Assembly (NCBI GenBank): GCA_023957235.1
Contig: JAMLHI010000007.1
Span: 62,001 to 126,000, forward strand
Source of the DNA: Chitinophagales bacterium
GTDB taxonomy: Bacteria; Bacteroidota; Bacteroidia; Chitinophagales; JADIYW01
Direction of reading: 5' to 3'
DNA length: 64,000 bases
The number at the start of each line of letters is the position of its first letter. The first letter of the stretch is position 1. This document shows, piece after piece, positions 1 through 8,730 of this stretch. The notes below the pieces were generated by a model, which was not told where the DNA came from, made no database searches, and saw nothing but the letters and a program-made list of their open reading frames with translations. The position numbers were made by a program, and so were the translations under genes.

Positions 1-920
1 AGATTCAACAGTTGAAAAAGATTCATCCCCAGATTTTGATAGCTACACCTGGTCGTTTATTAGATATATATAGACATAGATTTATCAGTTTTAAACATGC
101 CAAATTTTTGGTTTTGGATGAAGCAGATAGGATGTTGGATTTAGGATTTAAAGACGATTTACATCAGATTATTGATTTACTGCCAAAAGCTAGACAGACA
201 TTAATGTTTTCAGCTACTTTAAATGAAAAAACAAAGATTTTGGCAAAAAATATCTTAAGAGAACCTACATATATTAAGGTTTCTCCTGCAGCTTCTACCT
301 CTTTTCAAGTCAAGCAATATTTATATCCAGTTGCAACCATTCATAAGAATGATTTGGTCATTCATCTGATTAAAAAGATGAAGCCTAAAAGTATGGTTAT
401 TTTTACGAAGACTAAAGCAGGAGCCAATCAATTGGTCAAAGAACTCGAAAAGGTAAACATCAAAGCTGAAGCACTTCATAGTGACCGCTCCCAACAAGTG
501 AGGATAAGAATATTGGCAGAGTTTGCTAAAAAGAAATTAAATATTTTAGTGGCTACAGATGTAGCTGCTAGAGGGTTGGATATTGAAGGGATAGATTATG
601 TTGTTAATTTTGATGTGCCACTACATGCAGAAACCTATGTACACAGAGTAGGAAGGACGGGTAGAGCAGAGGCTAAAGGAAAAGCATTTACTTTTGTTAC
701 GCCCGAAGATTGGAACCTTGTAGAAAAAATTCAGGACTTAACGAAAGAAAATATCCCATTTGAAACGGGGCATCCTTATACGATTTCCTTAAATTTTACA
801 AATCAGGCACTTCTCGAACAGCCAATTGAGTTACCTCAACCTCCTGTAAAAAAGAAAAAGCCGACATCTAAAGAAAGAAGAGCTAAGAAGGCATTACAAG
901 AGAGAAAAGGTAAGTCTTAG
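1..920 (+). CDS. DEAD-box ATP-dependent RNA helicase, 5' truncated by window edge
   Basis: The reading frame is open back to base 3, so the gene begins outside the window and lacks its N-terminal helicase motifs (Q motif, Walker A). Counting from the TTG at 12, one sees TPGR (12-15), DEAD (36-39), SAT (67-69), ATDVAARGLD (181-190) and HRVGRTGR (211-218), which are motifs Ib to VI of both RecA-like domains in the right order. The last 25 residues are strongly basic (KKKKP, RRAKKA), as in RhlE-type helicases, where such tails help bind RNA. The likely role is RNA duplex unwinding in ribosome assembly or RNA decay in the cytoplasm. Assignment to RhlE rather than another DEAD-box subfamily is inference. 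Confidence 0.93.
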   Translation, partial: IQQLKKIHPQILIATPGRLLDIYRHRFISFKHAKFLVLDEADRMLDLGFKDDLHQIIDLLPKARQTLMFSATLNEKTKILAKNILREPTYIKVSPAASTSFQVKQYLYPVATIHKNDLVIHLIKKMKPKSMVIFTKTKAGANQLVKELEKVNIKAEALHSDRSQQVRIRILAEFAKKKLNILVATDVAARGLDIEGIDYVVNFDVPLHAETYVHRVGRTGRAEAKGKAFTFVTPEDWNLVEKIQDLTKENIPFETGHPYTISLNFTNQALLEQPIELPQPPVKKKKPTSKERRAKKALQERKGKS

Positions 921-978
921 GAAACATCAAAAAGCTTTCTTGTTACAATTGGATAATTCTATCTCTGATTTTTTATAT

Positions 979-1899
979 CTATTTTAGAAAAATTCCCCAC
1001 AAATATAAGGTAACTGCCGATAATGGAAGTCCATAATTCACAAGAGAAGCAGATAATTTCGGGCTGAGATTGTATTCTGTAGCAATAATAAATGCTGTAA
1101 TCATAGGTGGCATAGCTAGCTCTATAACGCTGACATCATAAATCATCCCTTTAAGTCCAGAAAAATAAAATATAGTCCAAAATACCAAAGGTCCTAACAG
1201 CAGTTTATATACAAGTCCCCATCCAAATTGTTTGGTATTAATTTCACTAAAACTAAATGAAAATTGCATCCCTATTGAAAGAAAAGCTAAAGGATTTGTC
1301 CAGCTACCTATGTAACTTAATATTTTGAGAATTTGTATGCCACCCAATTCAATATCTCTAAAGATTTCAGAAGGCATCATTAAAGCAATGAAAAAACAAG
1401 TAAAAGCAGGAAAGGTAATCAGTTGCCATATCATATTCTTGATAGTCAATTTTTCGCCGCTGGCATAAGCAGCCAGACCGATTCCTAATGTGGAAAGACA
1501 AGCAAAAGTGCCGGGCTGATCAACAAATATGGCATACTGAAGTCCTTGATCTCCAAATAACAATTTGGTTACAGGATAACCTACAAATGAAGTATTACCT
1601 AGTCCACAACCTAATGTTAGAGCCGCCCATGTTTTTTTATCCCATTTGTATAGATATTTTAATATCCCAAAAAACAATCCTGCTAAAATAAAAAATCCCC
1701 ACCCTGAAATTGTTGGAGCTAAAAATTCAATCTTTAAATCTATTTGACTGATTTTTTCTAATGTAATTGCAGGGATAGTGAAATATAAAATAAATTTATT
1801 GACTTTTTTGAATGCATCTTCAGGCAATAGGTGCCGTTGTTTGATGATGAAACCAGCACTAAGACAAAGCAGTAAAAAAGCAAGAGTCTCTTGAAACAT
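979..1899 (-). CDS. AEC-family permease (auxin efflux carrier / malonate permease type)
   Basis: This 306-residue, very hydrophobic protein has about ten predicted membrane segments arranged in two halves. It contains the family-like stretch LGNTSFVGYPV in the middle, at the end of the first half. The length is normal for AEC transporters, which export or exchange small organic anions across the inner membrane. The substrate cannot be read from sequence. The gene ends 58 bases from the convergent helicase gene, with no clear hairpin between them. It lies 34 bases after the nitroreductase gene on the same strand, so the two are probably co-transcribed. Confidence 0.82.
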   Translation of the reverse strand: MFQETLAFLLLCLSAGFIIKQRHLLPEDAFKKVNKFILYFTIPAITLEKISQIDLKIEFLAPTISGWGFFILAGLFFGILKYLYKWDKKTWAALTLGCGLGNTSFVGYPVTKLLFGDQGLQYAIFVDQPGTFACLSTLGIGLAAYASGEKLTIKNMIWQLITFPAFTCFFIALMMPSEIFRDIELGGIQILKILSYIGSWTNPLAFLSIGMQFSFSFSEINTKQFGWGLVYKLLLGPLVFWTIFYFSGLKGMIYDVSVIELAMPPMITAFIIATEYNLSPKLSASLVNYGLPLSAVTLYLWGIFLK

Positions 1900-1933
1900 T
1901 CCACAAAAATAAAAGGTGATTGTTTTCTTACTA

Positions 1934-2518
1934 TTACATCCATTTTATTTTTTCACCAATAGAGCTATGTCTTTTACCATCTTCAAGGTCATCATTATCC
2001 GTTTTACCAAGAAAAATAAATCCTAGCATAAGGTCCTTATCTTCTAATCCAAAGGCATATTTAAAAGATGGATGATAGCACATTCCTCCAGTACCCCAAA
2101 AACAGGCAACGTTATGAGAAGTAGCAACTAATAACATATTTTGAATGGCACAAGCTACAGCAGCCACTTCTTCTTGCTCTGGAAGACCGGGAACATTACT
2201 TCTTGACATTCCTACTACAATAACATGAGAAGCTTTATCTGCTCTATGAAGTAGCTTCTGATATTTTTTTTCAAGAAAATTATTTTCTGGAGTATGCTCT
2301 TTATATAATTGAGCATGAAGCTTTCCAAAATTTTTCACCTTATTGGGTTCAAAGATAAAAAGTCGCCATGGTTCGGTCGTTTTATGATTCGGAGCCCAGT
2401 TAGCCGCATCTAATATTTCCTGAACGATTTGTTTATCCACTGGTTTTCCATTGAAATGATCAGGAGAAGTTGTTCTTCTTTTTTTTATAATTGCTCTAAC
2501 AATTAAGGATAGTTCCAT
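1934..2518 (-). CDS. Nitroreductase-family NAD(P)H-dependent flavin oxidoreductase
   Basis: The protein has 194 residues. Its N-terminus carries the FMN-phosphate binding signature around KKRRTTSPDHF, followed by WAPNHKTTEPWR, typical of the small YdjA-like nitroreductases that act as homodimers with FMN at the interface. The central AAVACAIQNMLLVA helix and the late GFIFLGK segment match the fold. It should reduce nitro compounds or quinone-like acceptors in the cytoplasm, but the physiological substrate is unknown. The ATG is 30 bases from the divergent epimerase start, and the intergenic space contains the -7 box used by that gene. Confidence 0.88.
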   Translation of the reverse strand: MELSLIVRAIIKKRRTTSPDHFNGKPVDKQIVQEILDAANWAPNHKTTEPWRLFIFEPNKVKNFGKLHAQLYKEHTPENNFLEKKYQKLLHRADKASHVIVVGMSRSNVPGLPEQEEVAAVACAIQNMLLVATSHNVACFWGTGGMCYHPSFKYAFGLEDKDLMLGFIFLGKTDNDDLEDGKRHSSIGEKIKWM

Positions 2519-2525
2519 AGCTTTG
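2518..2525 (+). promoter_or_regulatory. Candidate -7 promoter box (TAgcTTTG) for the epimerase gene
   Basis: TAGCTTTG fits the Bacteroidota -7 consensus TAnnTTTG and lies 23 bases before the epimerase ATG. The nearest upstream TTG (2491-2493) is 24 bases away, somewhat long for the -33 element. It touches the divergent nitroreductase start codon. Confidence 0.35.
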
Positions 2526-2548
2526 AAAAATTGTTTTAAAGATAAGAA

Positions 2549-3514
2549 ATGATTGTTATAACTGGTGCTTCAGGTTTTATTGCTAGTGTACTCCTTGCAT
2601 TTTTAAATGAGAGAGGCTTTAAAGATATTATTCTTGTAGATGATTTTAGCACTCCTGAAAGGTATAAAAATATTTTTTGGAAATCTTATTCGCAGATAGT
2701 TGAAAGAGATGAATTTCAATCATTTTTAAATGTGAATTCAAATCACATTAAAGCAGTTATTCATTTAGGCTCAAAATCTGGATATATCCATAATGACTGG
2801 GAAAAGAATAGTGCTGAAATGTTGGCTATGCATAAATATTTATGGAACTATTGTTTTTCAAATCAAATCAAGTTTATTTATGCTAGTTCAGGTGCAGTAT
2901 ATGGAGATGGAACATTGGGTTTTGATGATGATGACAAGACTACCCTTTCATTGAAGCCTCAACATCCTTATGCTCAAGTTAAATTGGAGATTGACCAATG
3001 GTCATTGAAGCAAGGTGTGCAAATTCCTTTTTGGTATGGACTTAGAATGTCAAATGTATATGGTCCAAATGAATACCACAAGGGCGCAAATGCTTCTATT
3101 GTTTTAAAAGCATATTTTGAAATATTAGAAAAGCGGACGATGACATTGTTTGCCTCTCCTTTTAAAAATATAGCTGATGGAGAAATGTCAAGAGATTTTA
3201 TTTATGTCAAAGATGTGGCTAAAGTGATAGACTTTTTAATTAGTAGTCATGTTCCTTCGGGAATTTATAATGTGGCAACTGGTGTTGATATAAGTTTTAA
3301 TTCCGTAGTCAATTCTGTATTTGAAGACCTAGAAATAGCTCCTCAAATTTTATATCAGCCAGTGTCTGATAGATTAAAAAATAATTTTCCTCCTCAAGTA
3401 GCATTGCCTATTCAGAAGTTGAGAAGGATAGGATATGAAAATGAAATGCTATCTCTTCAGGCAGGAGTGAAAGAATATTTGAAAAAATATCTAAAAAGAG
3501 GGGAGTTTTATTGA
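2549..3514 (+). CDS. hldD: NAD-dependent epimerase, probably ADP-L-glycero-D-manno-heptose-6-epimerase
   Basis: This 321-residue extended SDR protein has an N-terminal Rossmann motif (GASGF, 6-10; the third glycine is replaced by Ala12), SSGAVYG (113-119) and the catalytic Tyr141-x3-Lys145 in YAQVK. The segment VDDFSTPERYKNI resembles HldD/RfaD proteins, which invert C6 of ADP-heptose for lipopolysaccharide core synthesis. The C-terminal YNVATGVDISFNSVV and late KLRRIGYE resemble the sugar-binding half. The length is normal. HldD is the best reading; another NDP-sugar epimerase remains possible. No other LPS gene is adjacent. Confidence 0.78.
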   Translation: MIVITGASGFIASVLLAFLNERGFKDIILVDDFSTPERYKNIFWKSYSQIVERDEFQSFLNVNSNHIKAVIHLGSKSGYIHNDWEKNSAEMLAMHKYLWNYCFSNQIKFIYASSGAVYGDGTLGFDDDDKTTLSLKPQHPYAQVKLEIDQWSLKQGVQIPFWYGLRMSNVYGPNEYHKGANASIVLKAYFEILEKRTMTLFASPFKNIADGEMSRDFIYVKDVAKVIDFLISSHVPSGIYNVATGVDISFNSVVNSVFEDLEIAPQILYQPVSDRLKNNFPPQVALPIQKLRRIGYENEMLSLQAGVKEYLKKYLKRGEFY

Positions 3515-3577
3515 CCCATTGATTGAATTTTTCTCATCCAACTTGAATACTTTCAATTGAGTGGGTATTGCTTTTTT
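3514..3577 (+). terminator. Possible terminator after the epimerase gene
   Basis: Bases 3514-3527 can pair with 3552-3566 (about 14 pairs, with two G-U pairs and one bulge) around a 24-base loop. A run of six T follows at 3572-3577. It begins at the stop codon. The loop is long, so support is weak. Confidence 0.3.
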
Positions 3578-3685
3578 AGGAGGGGTCAAATACTTTATTT
3601 AATGATTCATCTCAAAAATCAGCACTGAATTCTTATTTTAATAGCTAAAGCATCATATTGTTTCCAATTTTTACTCTAATATTTT

Positions 3686-3693
3686 TAAATTTG
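3686..3693 (+). promoter_or_regulatory. Candidate -7 promoter box (TAaaTTTG) for pheT
   Basis: TAAATTTG matches TAnnTTTG and lies 18 bases before the pheT ATG, in the 197-base gap after the epimerase gene. The closest upstream TTG ends at 3660, 25 bases away, so the -33 part is doubtful. Confidence 0.4.
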
Positions 3694-3711
3694 TCGATTC
3701 GATAAAGAATT

Positions 3712-6132
3712 ATGAAAATATCATTGAATTGGTTAAAAACCTTTATAAATATTGATTTAGAAAGAGAAGAATTAAAAGATTTATTAACAGATATTGGTCT
3801 TGAAGTAGAAGGAGTGGAGGAATTTGAATCTTTCCCTGGAGGGCTTAAAGGTTTGGTCGTAGCTGAAGTTTTAACATGTGAACCTCATCCTGATGCTGAC
3901 AAATTGAAAGTAACTACTGTTTCAATAGGACAGGGAGAACCTCTTCAAGTTGTCTGTGGCGCTCCAAATGTTGCAGCTGGTCAGAAAGTCATATTAGCAC
4001 CTGTCGGGACTACTCTTTATCCTATTGAAGGAGAGCCTTTTGAAATCAAAAAAGCCAAAATTCGTGGAGTAGCATCTAATGGAATGTTATGTGCTGAAGA
4101 TGAAATTGGAATGGGTAAGTCACATGATGGAATCATTTTATTATCTGATAGTGTATCGGCTGGAACAAAAGTCAGCCAATTGTATAATATAGAGAACGAT
4201 ATCGTTTTTGAGATAGGGCTTACACCCAATCGAACAGATGCACAATCGCATTATGGAGTAGCAAGAGATTTATCTGCTGTATTAAGCTATAGATATCATC
4301 AAACAAATTCTTTAAAAAAGGGAGTGTATCATCTTGAAAAAGGTACTGGCAGTTCATTGAAAATAGAAGTAAGGGCAAAAGAACTAGCTCCAAGATATAC
4401 AGGAGTTGTTATTGAAGGAATCAAAGTGGAAGATTCGCCACAATGGCTTCAAAATCGCTTAAAAGCTATAGGTCAGAAACCTATTAACAATGTTGTAGAT
4501 ATTACAAATTATGTTTTACATAGTTATGGTCAGCCACTTCATGCCTTTGATTTGAATGCTATAAAGGGAAATCAAATAATTGTAGATACGCTTCCCCAAG
4601 GCACTTTGTTCAAGACATTGGATAATGTAGAGTTGAAATTGAATGAACAAGATTTGATGATTTGTAATGCAGAAGAAGGAATGTGTATCGCAGGAGTTTA
4701 TGGCGGTATTCATTCAGGGGTGAAAAATTCTACTACTTCCATTTTTTTAGAGAGTGCATATTTTCATCCTTCTGCTATCAGAAAAACCTCAATGGCACAT
4801 CAACTTAGGACAGAAGCTGCTCAACACTTTGAAAAAGGAGTAGATCCTACAGATACTTTGGAAGTCTTAAAAATAGCCGCTCATCTTATTATTGATATTG
4901 CAGGAGGAAAAGTCACTTCTGATTTTTTGGATATTTCCAATCGTGAATTTCATAAGAATGATGTAGAATTGATTCCTCAAAAAGTAAGGAATCTGACAGG
5001 AGCGTCTATTTCTAATGAAGATATAATAAAGATTTTAAACCTATTGGAAATTGATTCGGAAACAAACCAAGAACCATGGCAATTAAAAGTGCCTTTGTAT
5101 AGAGCAGATGTTACTCGTGATATAGATGTTATTGAAGATATTTTAAGAATATATGGATATAACAATGTGCCTATTCCTACAAGCATCAATGCAGCAATTC
5201 CTATAAAAAAAGGAAAAGATAAAGATCAGTTGTACAGAGTTGCATCTAATTTTTTGGCAAGCAATGGTTTTTATGAAATCTTAACCAATTCATTGACACG
5301 TTCCAAATATCTTGATGGTTGGGTTAAAGTTGAGCAGCAAATAAAATTATTGAGTAGTATTAATGTTGAACTCGATGTATTAAGAACTAATATGTTGTTT
5401 AGTGCATTGGAAGTCATGAGCTATAATATTAACCGCTCTCAGAAGAATCTAAAGCTTTTTGAGTATGGTAAGACATATACTCAAAATGAAGGTAAATATC
5501 AGGAAGATTTGCATTTGTACTTAATAGCGACTGGTAATCAATTGAATGGCAACTGGAATACACCTTCAAATAAAATTGATTTTTATTATCTAAAAGGTCT
5601 AGCAGAAAGTGTACTCAATAGATTAGGAATCTTTCATACTACTTTGGTAGAATGCCACGATGCTATACATGAATATACATTAAATTATCTAGTAGGATCA
5701 TCAGAAGTTCTTCAAATTAGTAAGGTTTCAAATAATATAACCAAGAAATGGGATATTAAGCAAGATGTATTTGTTGCGGACTTTAATTGGGATAAAATCT
5801 TCAAATTATCTCAAAAAAACAATCTCTCAAAAATAGTTGTATCAAAATTTCCATCAATTCGCAGAGATTTAGCACTTTTATTGGACAAAAATATTAAATT
5901 CACAGACGTTCAGCAAATTGCTCTCAAAATTGGTAAAAATCAATTGCGCCAAGTGGATTTATTTGATGTTTATGAAGGAGAAAAAATAGCTGAAAATAAA
6001 AAATCTTATGCAGTTAACTATATCTTTAGAGATGATGATAAAACAATGACTGACAAGGATATAGATAAAATAATGAGTAAATTGATTGAACAATATTCAT
6101 ATCAACTAAATGCAACAGTAAGAGGACAATAA
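3712..6132 (+). CDS. pheT: Phenylalanine--tRNA ligase beta subunit
   Basis: The 806 residues match full-length bacterial PheT. The start MKISLNWLKTFI is typical. An EMAP-type tRNA-binding domain spans about 39-150 (HPDADKLKV), then the B3/B4 editing region (about 205-400), the B5 domain (about 407-480), the catalytic-like core, and a C-terminal anticodon-binding FDX-ACB domain from about 709 (VSKFPSIRRDLALLLDK). With PheS, encoded elsewhere, it forms the alpha2-beta2 enzyme that charges tRNA-Phe and edits mischarged Tyr. The stop overlaps the next start (TAATG), so translation of the downstream gene is probably coupled. Confidence 0.98.
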   Translation: MKISLNWLKTFINIDLEREELKDLLTDIGLEVEGVEEFESFPGGLKGLVVAEVLTCEPHPDADKLKVTTVSIGQGEPLQVVCGAPNVAAGQKVILAPVGTTLYPIEGEPFEIKKAKIRGVASNGMLCAEDEIGMGKSHDGIILLSDSVSAGTKVSQLYNIENDIVFEIGLTPNRTDAQSHYGVARDLSAVLSYRYHQTNSLKKGVYHLEKGTGSSLKIEVRAKELAPRYTGVVIEGIKVEDSPQWLQNRLKAIGQKPINNVVDITNYVLHSYGQPLHAFDLNAIKGNQIIVDTLPQGTLFKTLDNVELKLNEQDLMICNAEEGMCIAGVYGGIHSGVKNSTTSIFLESAYFHPSAIRKTSMAHQLRTEAAQHFEKGVDPTDTLEVLKIAAHLIIDIAGGKVTSDFLDISNREFHKNDVELIPQKVRNLTGASISNEDIIKILNLLEIDSETNQEPWQLKVPLYRADVTRDIDVIEDILRIYGYNNVPIPTSINAAIPIKKGKDKDQLYRVASNFLASNGFYEILTNSLTRSKYLDGWVKVEQQIKLLSSINVELDVLRTNMLFSALEVMSYNINRSQKNLKLFEYGKTYTQNEGKYQEDLHLYLIATGNQLNGNWNTPSNKIDFYYLKGLAESVLNRLGIFHTTLVECHDAIHEYTLNYLVGSSEVLQISKVSNNITKKWDIKQDVFVADFNWDKIFKLSQKNNLSKIVVSKFPSIRRDLALLLDKNIKFTDVQQIALKIGKNQLRQVDLFDVYEGEKIAENKKSYAVNYIFRDDDKTMTDKDIDKIMSKLIEQYSYQLNATVRGQ

Positions 6133-6422
6133 TGAAAGAGCTATCACAAAAGTGGGATCAAATCGTATCGAAAGTTTATCTTCTCTTAGATCATAATCGA
6201 AAGATGAAGACTGAGCTTGAACAATTGAAATCCCAGATTGTGAAGTTAAATCTTGAAAAATCAGAATTGTTAAAAGAGAAAGAAGAGTTAAATAAAAATA
6301 TAAATGTTTTAAAGCTGGCTAAAGGTGTTGGCCTTTCAGATCAGGAGAGAACAGAAGTGAAGAAGCAAATCAAGCATTATATAAATGAAATTGATGATTG
6401 TATAGCCAAAATGAATGCATAA
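6132..6422 (+). CDS. Small coiled-coil protein, ZapB-like by position
   Basis: This 96-residue protein is almost wholly coiled-coil from about 20 to 60, rich in Lys, Glu and Leu (LEKSELLKEKEELNKN), with no membrane segment or signal. A second short helix, EVKKQIKHYINEIDDCI, ends the chain. It overlaps the pheT stop by one base, and its own stop is two bases before the zapA start. Small coiled-coil genes sit at this place between pheT and zapA in many Bacteroidota. A role as a partner of ZapA in division-ring organisation is inferred from position and shape only. Confidence 0.75.
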   Translation: MKELSQKWDQIVSKVYLLLDHNRKMKTELEQLKSQIVKLNLEKSELLKEKEELNKNINVLKLAKGVGLSDQERTEVKKQIKHYINEIDDCIAKMNA

Positions 6423-6424
6423 TA

Positions 6425-6718
6425 ATGATAGATAATCATATTAATATCCAATTGGTTTTGGCAGGACGACAATACAAACTAAAAGTTGATCCTGCTGAAG
6501 AAGCTATCGTTAGAAGTGCGGCGAAAGACATCAATGATCAAATAATTGATTACCAGCAAAAGTTTCCAAGCAAAGACAAACAAGATTTTTTAATCATGTT
6601 GTTGTTGCACCAAAAAGTAGAATCTTATAGAAAATCAGGTAATCAATCACAGTCTGAACAATGGATAGACAGACTTAATGAGCTTGACGATTTGTTGACA
6701 CGAAATCTCCCTGAATAG
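6425..6718 (+). CDS. zapA: Cell division protein ZapA family
   Basis: I place the start at the ATG at 6425, two bases after the previous stop, rather than at an upstream in-frame ATG inside the preceding gene; this gives 97 residues. The N-terminal half NIQLVLAGRQYKLKVDPAEE is the ZapA beta-strand domain, followed by EAIVRSAAKDINDQI and a long helix (FLIMLLLHQKVESYRK) that forms the coiled-coil dimer. ZapA binds and cross-links FtsZ filaments at midcell. Its place between a coiled-coil gene and rny is the order known from other Bacteroidota. Confidence 0.9.
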   Translation: MIDNHINIQLVLAGRQYKLKVDPAEEAIVRSAAKDINDQIIDYQQKFPSKDKQDFLIMLLLHQKVESYRKSGNQSQSEQWIDRLNELDDLLTRNLPE

Positions 6719-6774
6719 AAAGCTAATTTTACTTTTAATCAGCACATTGTTCATTATAAATGTGAGATTAAAAA

Positions 6775-8355
6775 ATGGTAATTATTTATGTAGTAGTAGG
6801 TATTATAGCTCTTGCTGCTGGTGTTTTCTTGGGTAAAATGCTTTTCAAAGCGAATGTTGAACAGCAAATTGCACGTGCTCAGGCACTTGAAGACAAAGCA
6901 AAAATTGAAGCTGAATCTCTTTTGAAAGAAGCAAAAATTGAAGCTGATGCCTACAAAAAGGAAAGAGCAATGGAAGCCAAAGAGCGTTTCCTCAAGCTCA
7001 AAGAAGAGCATAATCTAGAAATTGATGTTCGTAATAAAAAGGTGCTAGAAGGAGAAAATAGGATTAAACAAAAAGAACAATCTCTTAACCAAAAACTTGA
7101 AAATGTCAATCGTAAAGACAAAGAATTGAATGATGAAAGAGATAAATTGTTAAGTTTTCAGGAAGCCGTTGCTAGAAAGAAAGATGAACTAGAAAAATCC
7201 CATTCTGAACATGTAGCTAAACTTGAGCAGATTTCTAAAATGACTGCTGATGAAGCCAAATCTCAATTGGTCGAACTTATGAAAAGTAAGGCACAGACTG
7301 AAGCTATGGCACACATCAAAATCGTGATGGATGAGGCTAAATTACAGGCAAGCAAAGAAGCTAAGAAAATTATTATTCAGTCTATTCAAAGAACAGCCGC
7401 AGAAAATACAATTGAAAATACAGTTTCAGTATTTAACCTGACAAGTGACGATCAAAAAGGTCAAATTATTGGTAGAGAAGGTAGAAATATTCGTGCTTTG
7501 GAAGCAGCAACAGGAGTGGAGATTATCGTAGATGATACCCCTGAAGCTATTATTATTTCGGGATATGATCCTTATAAAAGAGAGATTGCTAGATTATCTC
7601 TTCAAAGACTTGTTTCTGATGGACGTATTCACCCTGCGAGAATTGAAGAAATTGTTGCTAAAACTGAACGTCAATTAGAAGCTCAAATACTAGAAATAGG
7701 AGAAAGAACAGTAATAGATTTAGGGATACATGGTTTGCATCCAGAACTTATCAAGTTGGTGGGCAAAATGAGATTCCGTTCTTCTTATGGACAAAATTTG
7801 TTACAACACTCTCGAGAAGTAGCTAATCTTTGTGCTATCATGGCTTCTGAATTGGGCTTGAATGTTAAATTGGCTAAACGTGCTGGATTATTACACGATA
7901 TAGGCAAAGTGTCAGATGAAGATCCTGAATTATCTCATGCCTTATTGGGTGCAAAACTGTGTGAGAAATATGGTGAAAACTCTACAATCGTCAATGCAGT
8001 TGGAGCGCATCATGATGAAATGGAAATGTTAACTATGATAGCTCCAATAATTCAAGCTTGTGATGCTATATCTGGTGCTAGACCTGGTGCTCGTAGAGAA
8101 ATTATGGAAACCTATTTGAAACGTATTCAAGAGCTTGAAACAGCTGCAATGTCTTACAATGGAGTTTCTAAAGCTTATGCTATTCAAGCAGGTAGAGAGT
8201 TGCGTGTAATCGTTGAAGCCGATAAAACTTCAGATGAAGATGTAGAACAATTGTCTATCAAAATTGCTCAACAAATTCAGGATGAAATGACATATCCTGG
8301 ACAGATTAAAGTGACTGTAATCAGAGAAACAAGAGCAGTATCAGTAGCTAAATAA
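6775..8355 (+). CDS. rny: Ribonuclease Y
   Basis: The 526 residues show the full RNase Y layout: an N-terminal membrane anchor (about 2-20), a long charged coiled-coil (about 28-200), a KH domain with GREGRNIR (233-240), and an HD domain with His345 and the HD pair His374-Asp375 in LLHDIGK, then VGAHHDEM. RNase Y is a membrane-bound endoribonuclease that starts mRNA decay, cutting 5'-monophosphate RNA. The gene is 56 bases after zapA and closes the pheT-zapA-rny run. A strong hairpin follows the stop. Confidence 0.97.
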   Translation: MVIIYVVVGIIALAAGVFLGKMLFKANVEQQIARAQALEDKAKIEAESLLKEAKIEADAYKKERAMEAKERFLKLKEEHNLEIDVRNKKVLEGENRIKQKEQSLNQKLENVNRKDKELNDERDKLLSFQEAVARKKDELEKSHSEHVAKLEQISKMTADEAKSQLVELMKSKAQTEAMAHIKIVMDEAKLQASKEAKKIIIQSIQRTAAENTIENTVSVFNLTSDDQKGQIIGREGRNIRALEAATGVEIIVDDTPEAIIISGYDPYKREIARLSLQRLVSDGRIHPARIEEIVAKTERQLEAQILEIGERTVIDLGIHGLHPELIKLVGKMRFRSSYGQNLLQHSREVANLCAIMASELGLNVKLAKRAGLLHDIGKVSDEDPELSHALLGAKLCEKYGENSTIVNAVGAHHDEMEMLTMIAPIIQACDAISGARPGARREIMETYLKRIQELETAAMSYNGVSKAYAIQAGRELRVIVEADKTSDEDVEQLSIKIAQQIQDEMTYPGQIKVTVIRETRAVSVAK

Positions 8356-8370
8356 TTTTAATTAATAAGG

Positions 8371-8412
8371 ATAAGAAAAGAGGCTGTCTATTGGGACAGC
8401 CTCTTTTCTTAT
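8371..8412. terminator. Strong bidirectional intrinsic terminator
   Basis: An 18-base arm (8371-8388) pairs perfectly with 8395-8412 around the six-base loop TATTGG. The outer stem is A-rich on one side and T-rich on the other, so it can end transcripts of both rny and the convergent HMA-domain gene. Confidence 0.9.
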
Positions 8413-8429
8413 ATAGATATCATTCAATA

Positions 8430-8636
8430 CTAGATTATCTCTGCTTTAAACCCAGCCTTTTCTATAACACCGATAATATCTTCAGCTTTTAAATGTTCAC
8501 CTTGAACAGTAATTATTTTAGGAGTTTGATTCAAATCAGCTTTCCAATTTGAGATTTGTGGCATTGCGTCTAAAAATGGTTTGACTTTAGCTTCGCAACC
8601 ACCACATTTTAATGTGGTTTTAAATTTTAATTCCAT
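8430..8636 (-). CDS. Heavy-metal-associated (HMA) domain protein, CopZ-like
   Basis: This 68-residue single-domain protein has the beta-alpha-beta pattern of HMA domains and a metal-binding Cys11-x2-Cys14 in LKCGGCEAKVKP. The end, DIIGVIEKAGFKAEII, matches the last helix and strand. Such proteins carry Cu(I) or a similar soft metal in the cytoplasm to P-type ATPases. No ATPase is adjacent; the next gene on this strand is mgtE, 94 bases upstream. The metal and partner are unknown. Confidence 0.85.
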   Translation of the reverse strand: MELKFKTTLKCGGCEAKVKPFLDAMPQISNWKADLNQTPKIITVQGEHLKAEDIIGVIEKAGFKAEII

Positions 8637-8730
8637 AAAGCAAGTTTATATTTTTTCAACACCATTTTATGTGTTTTGTTTGATTTTGAAAGCATTTATT
8701 TTTATAGCTGATGAAGAAGCAAAATAATAT

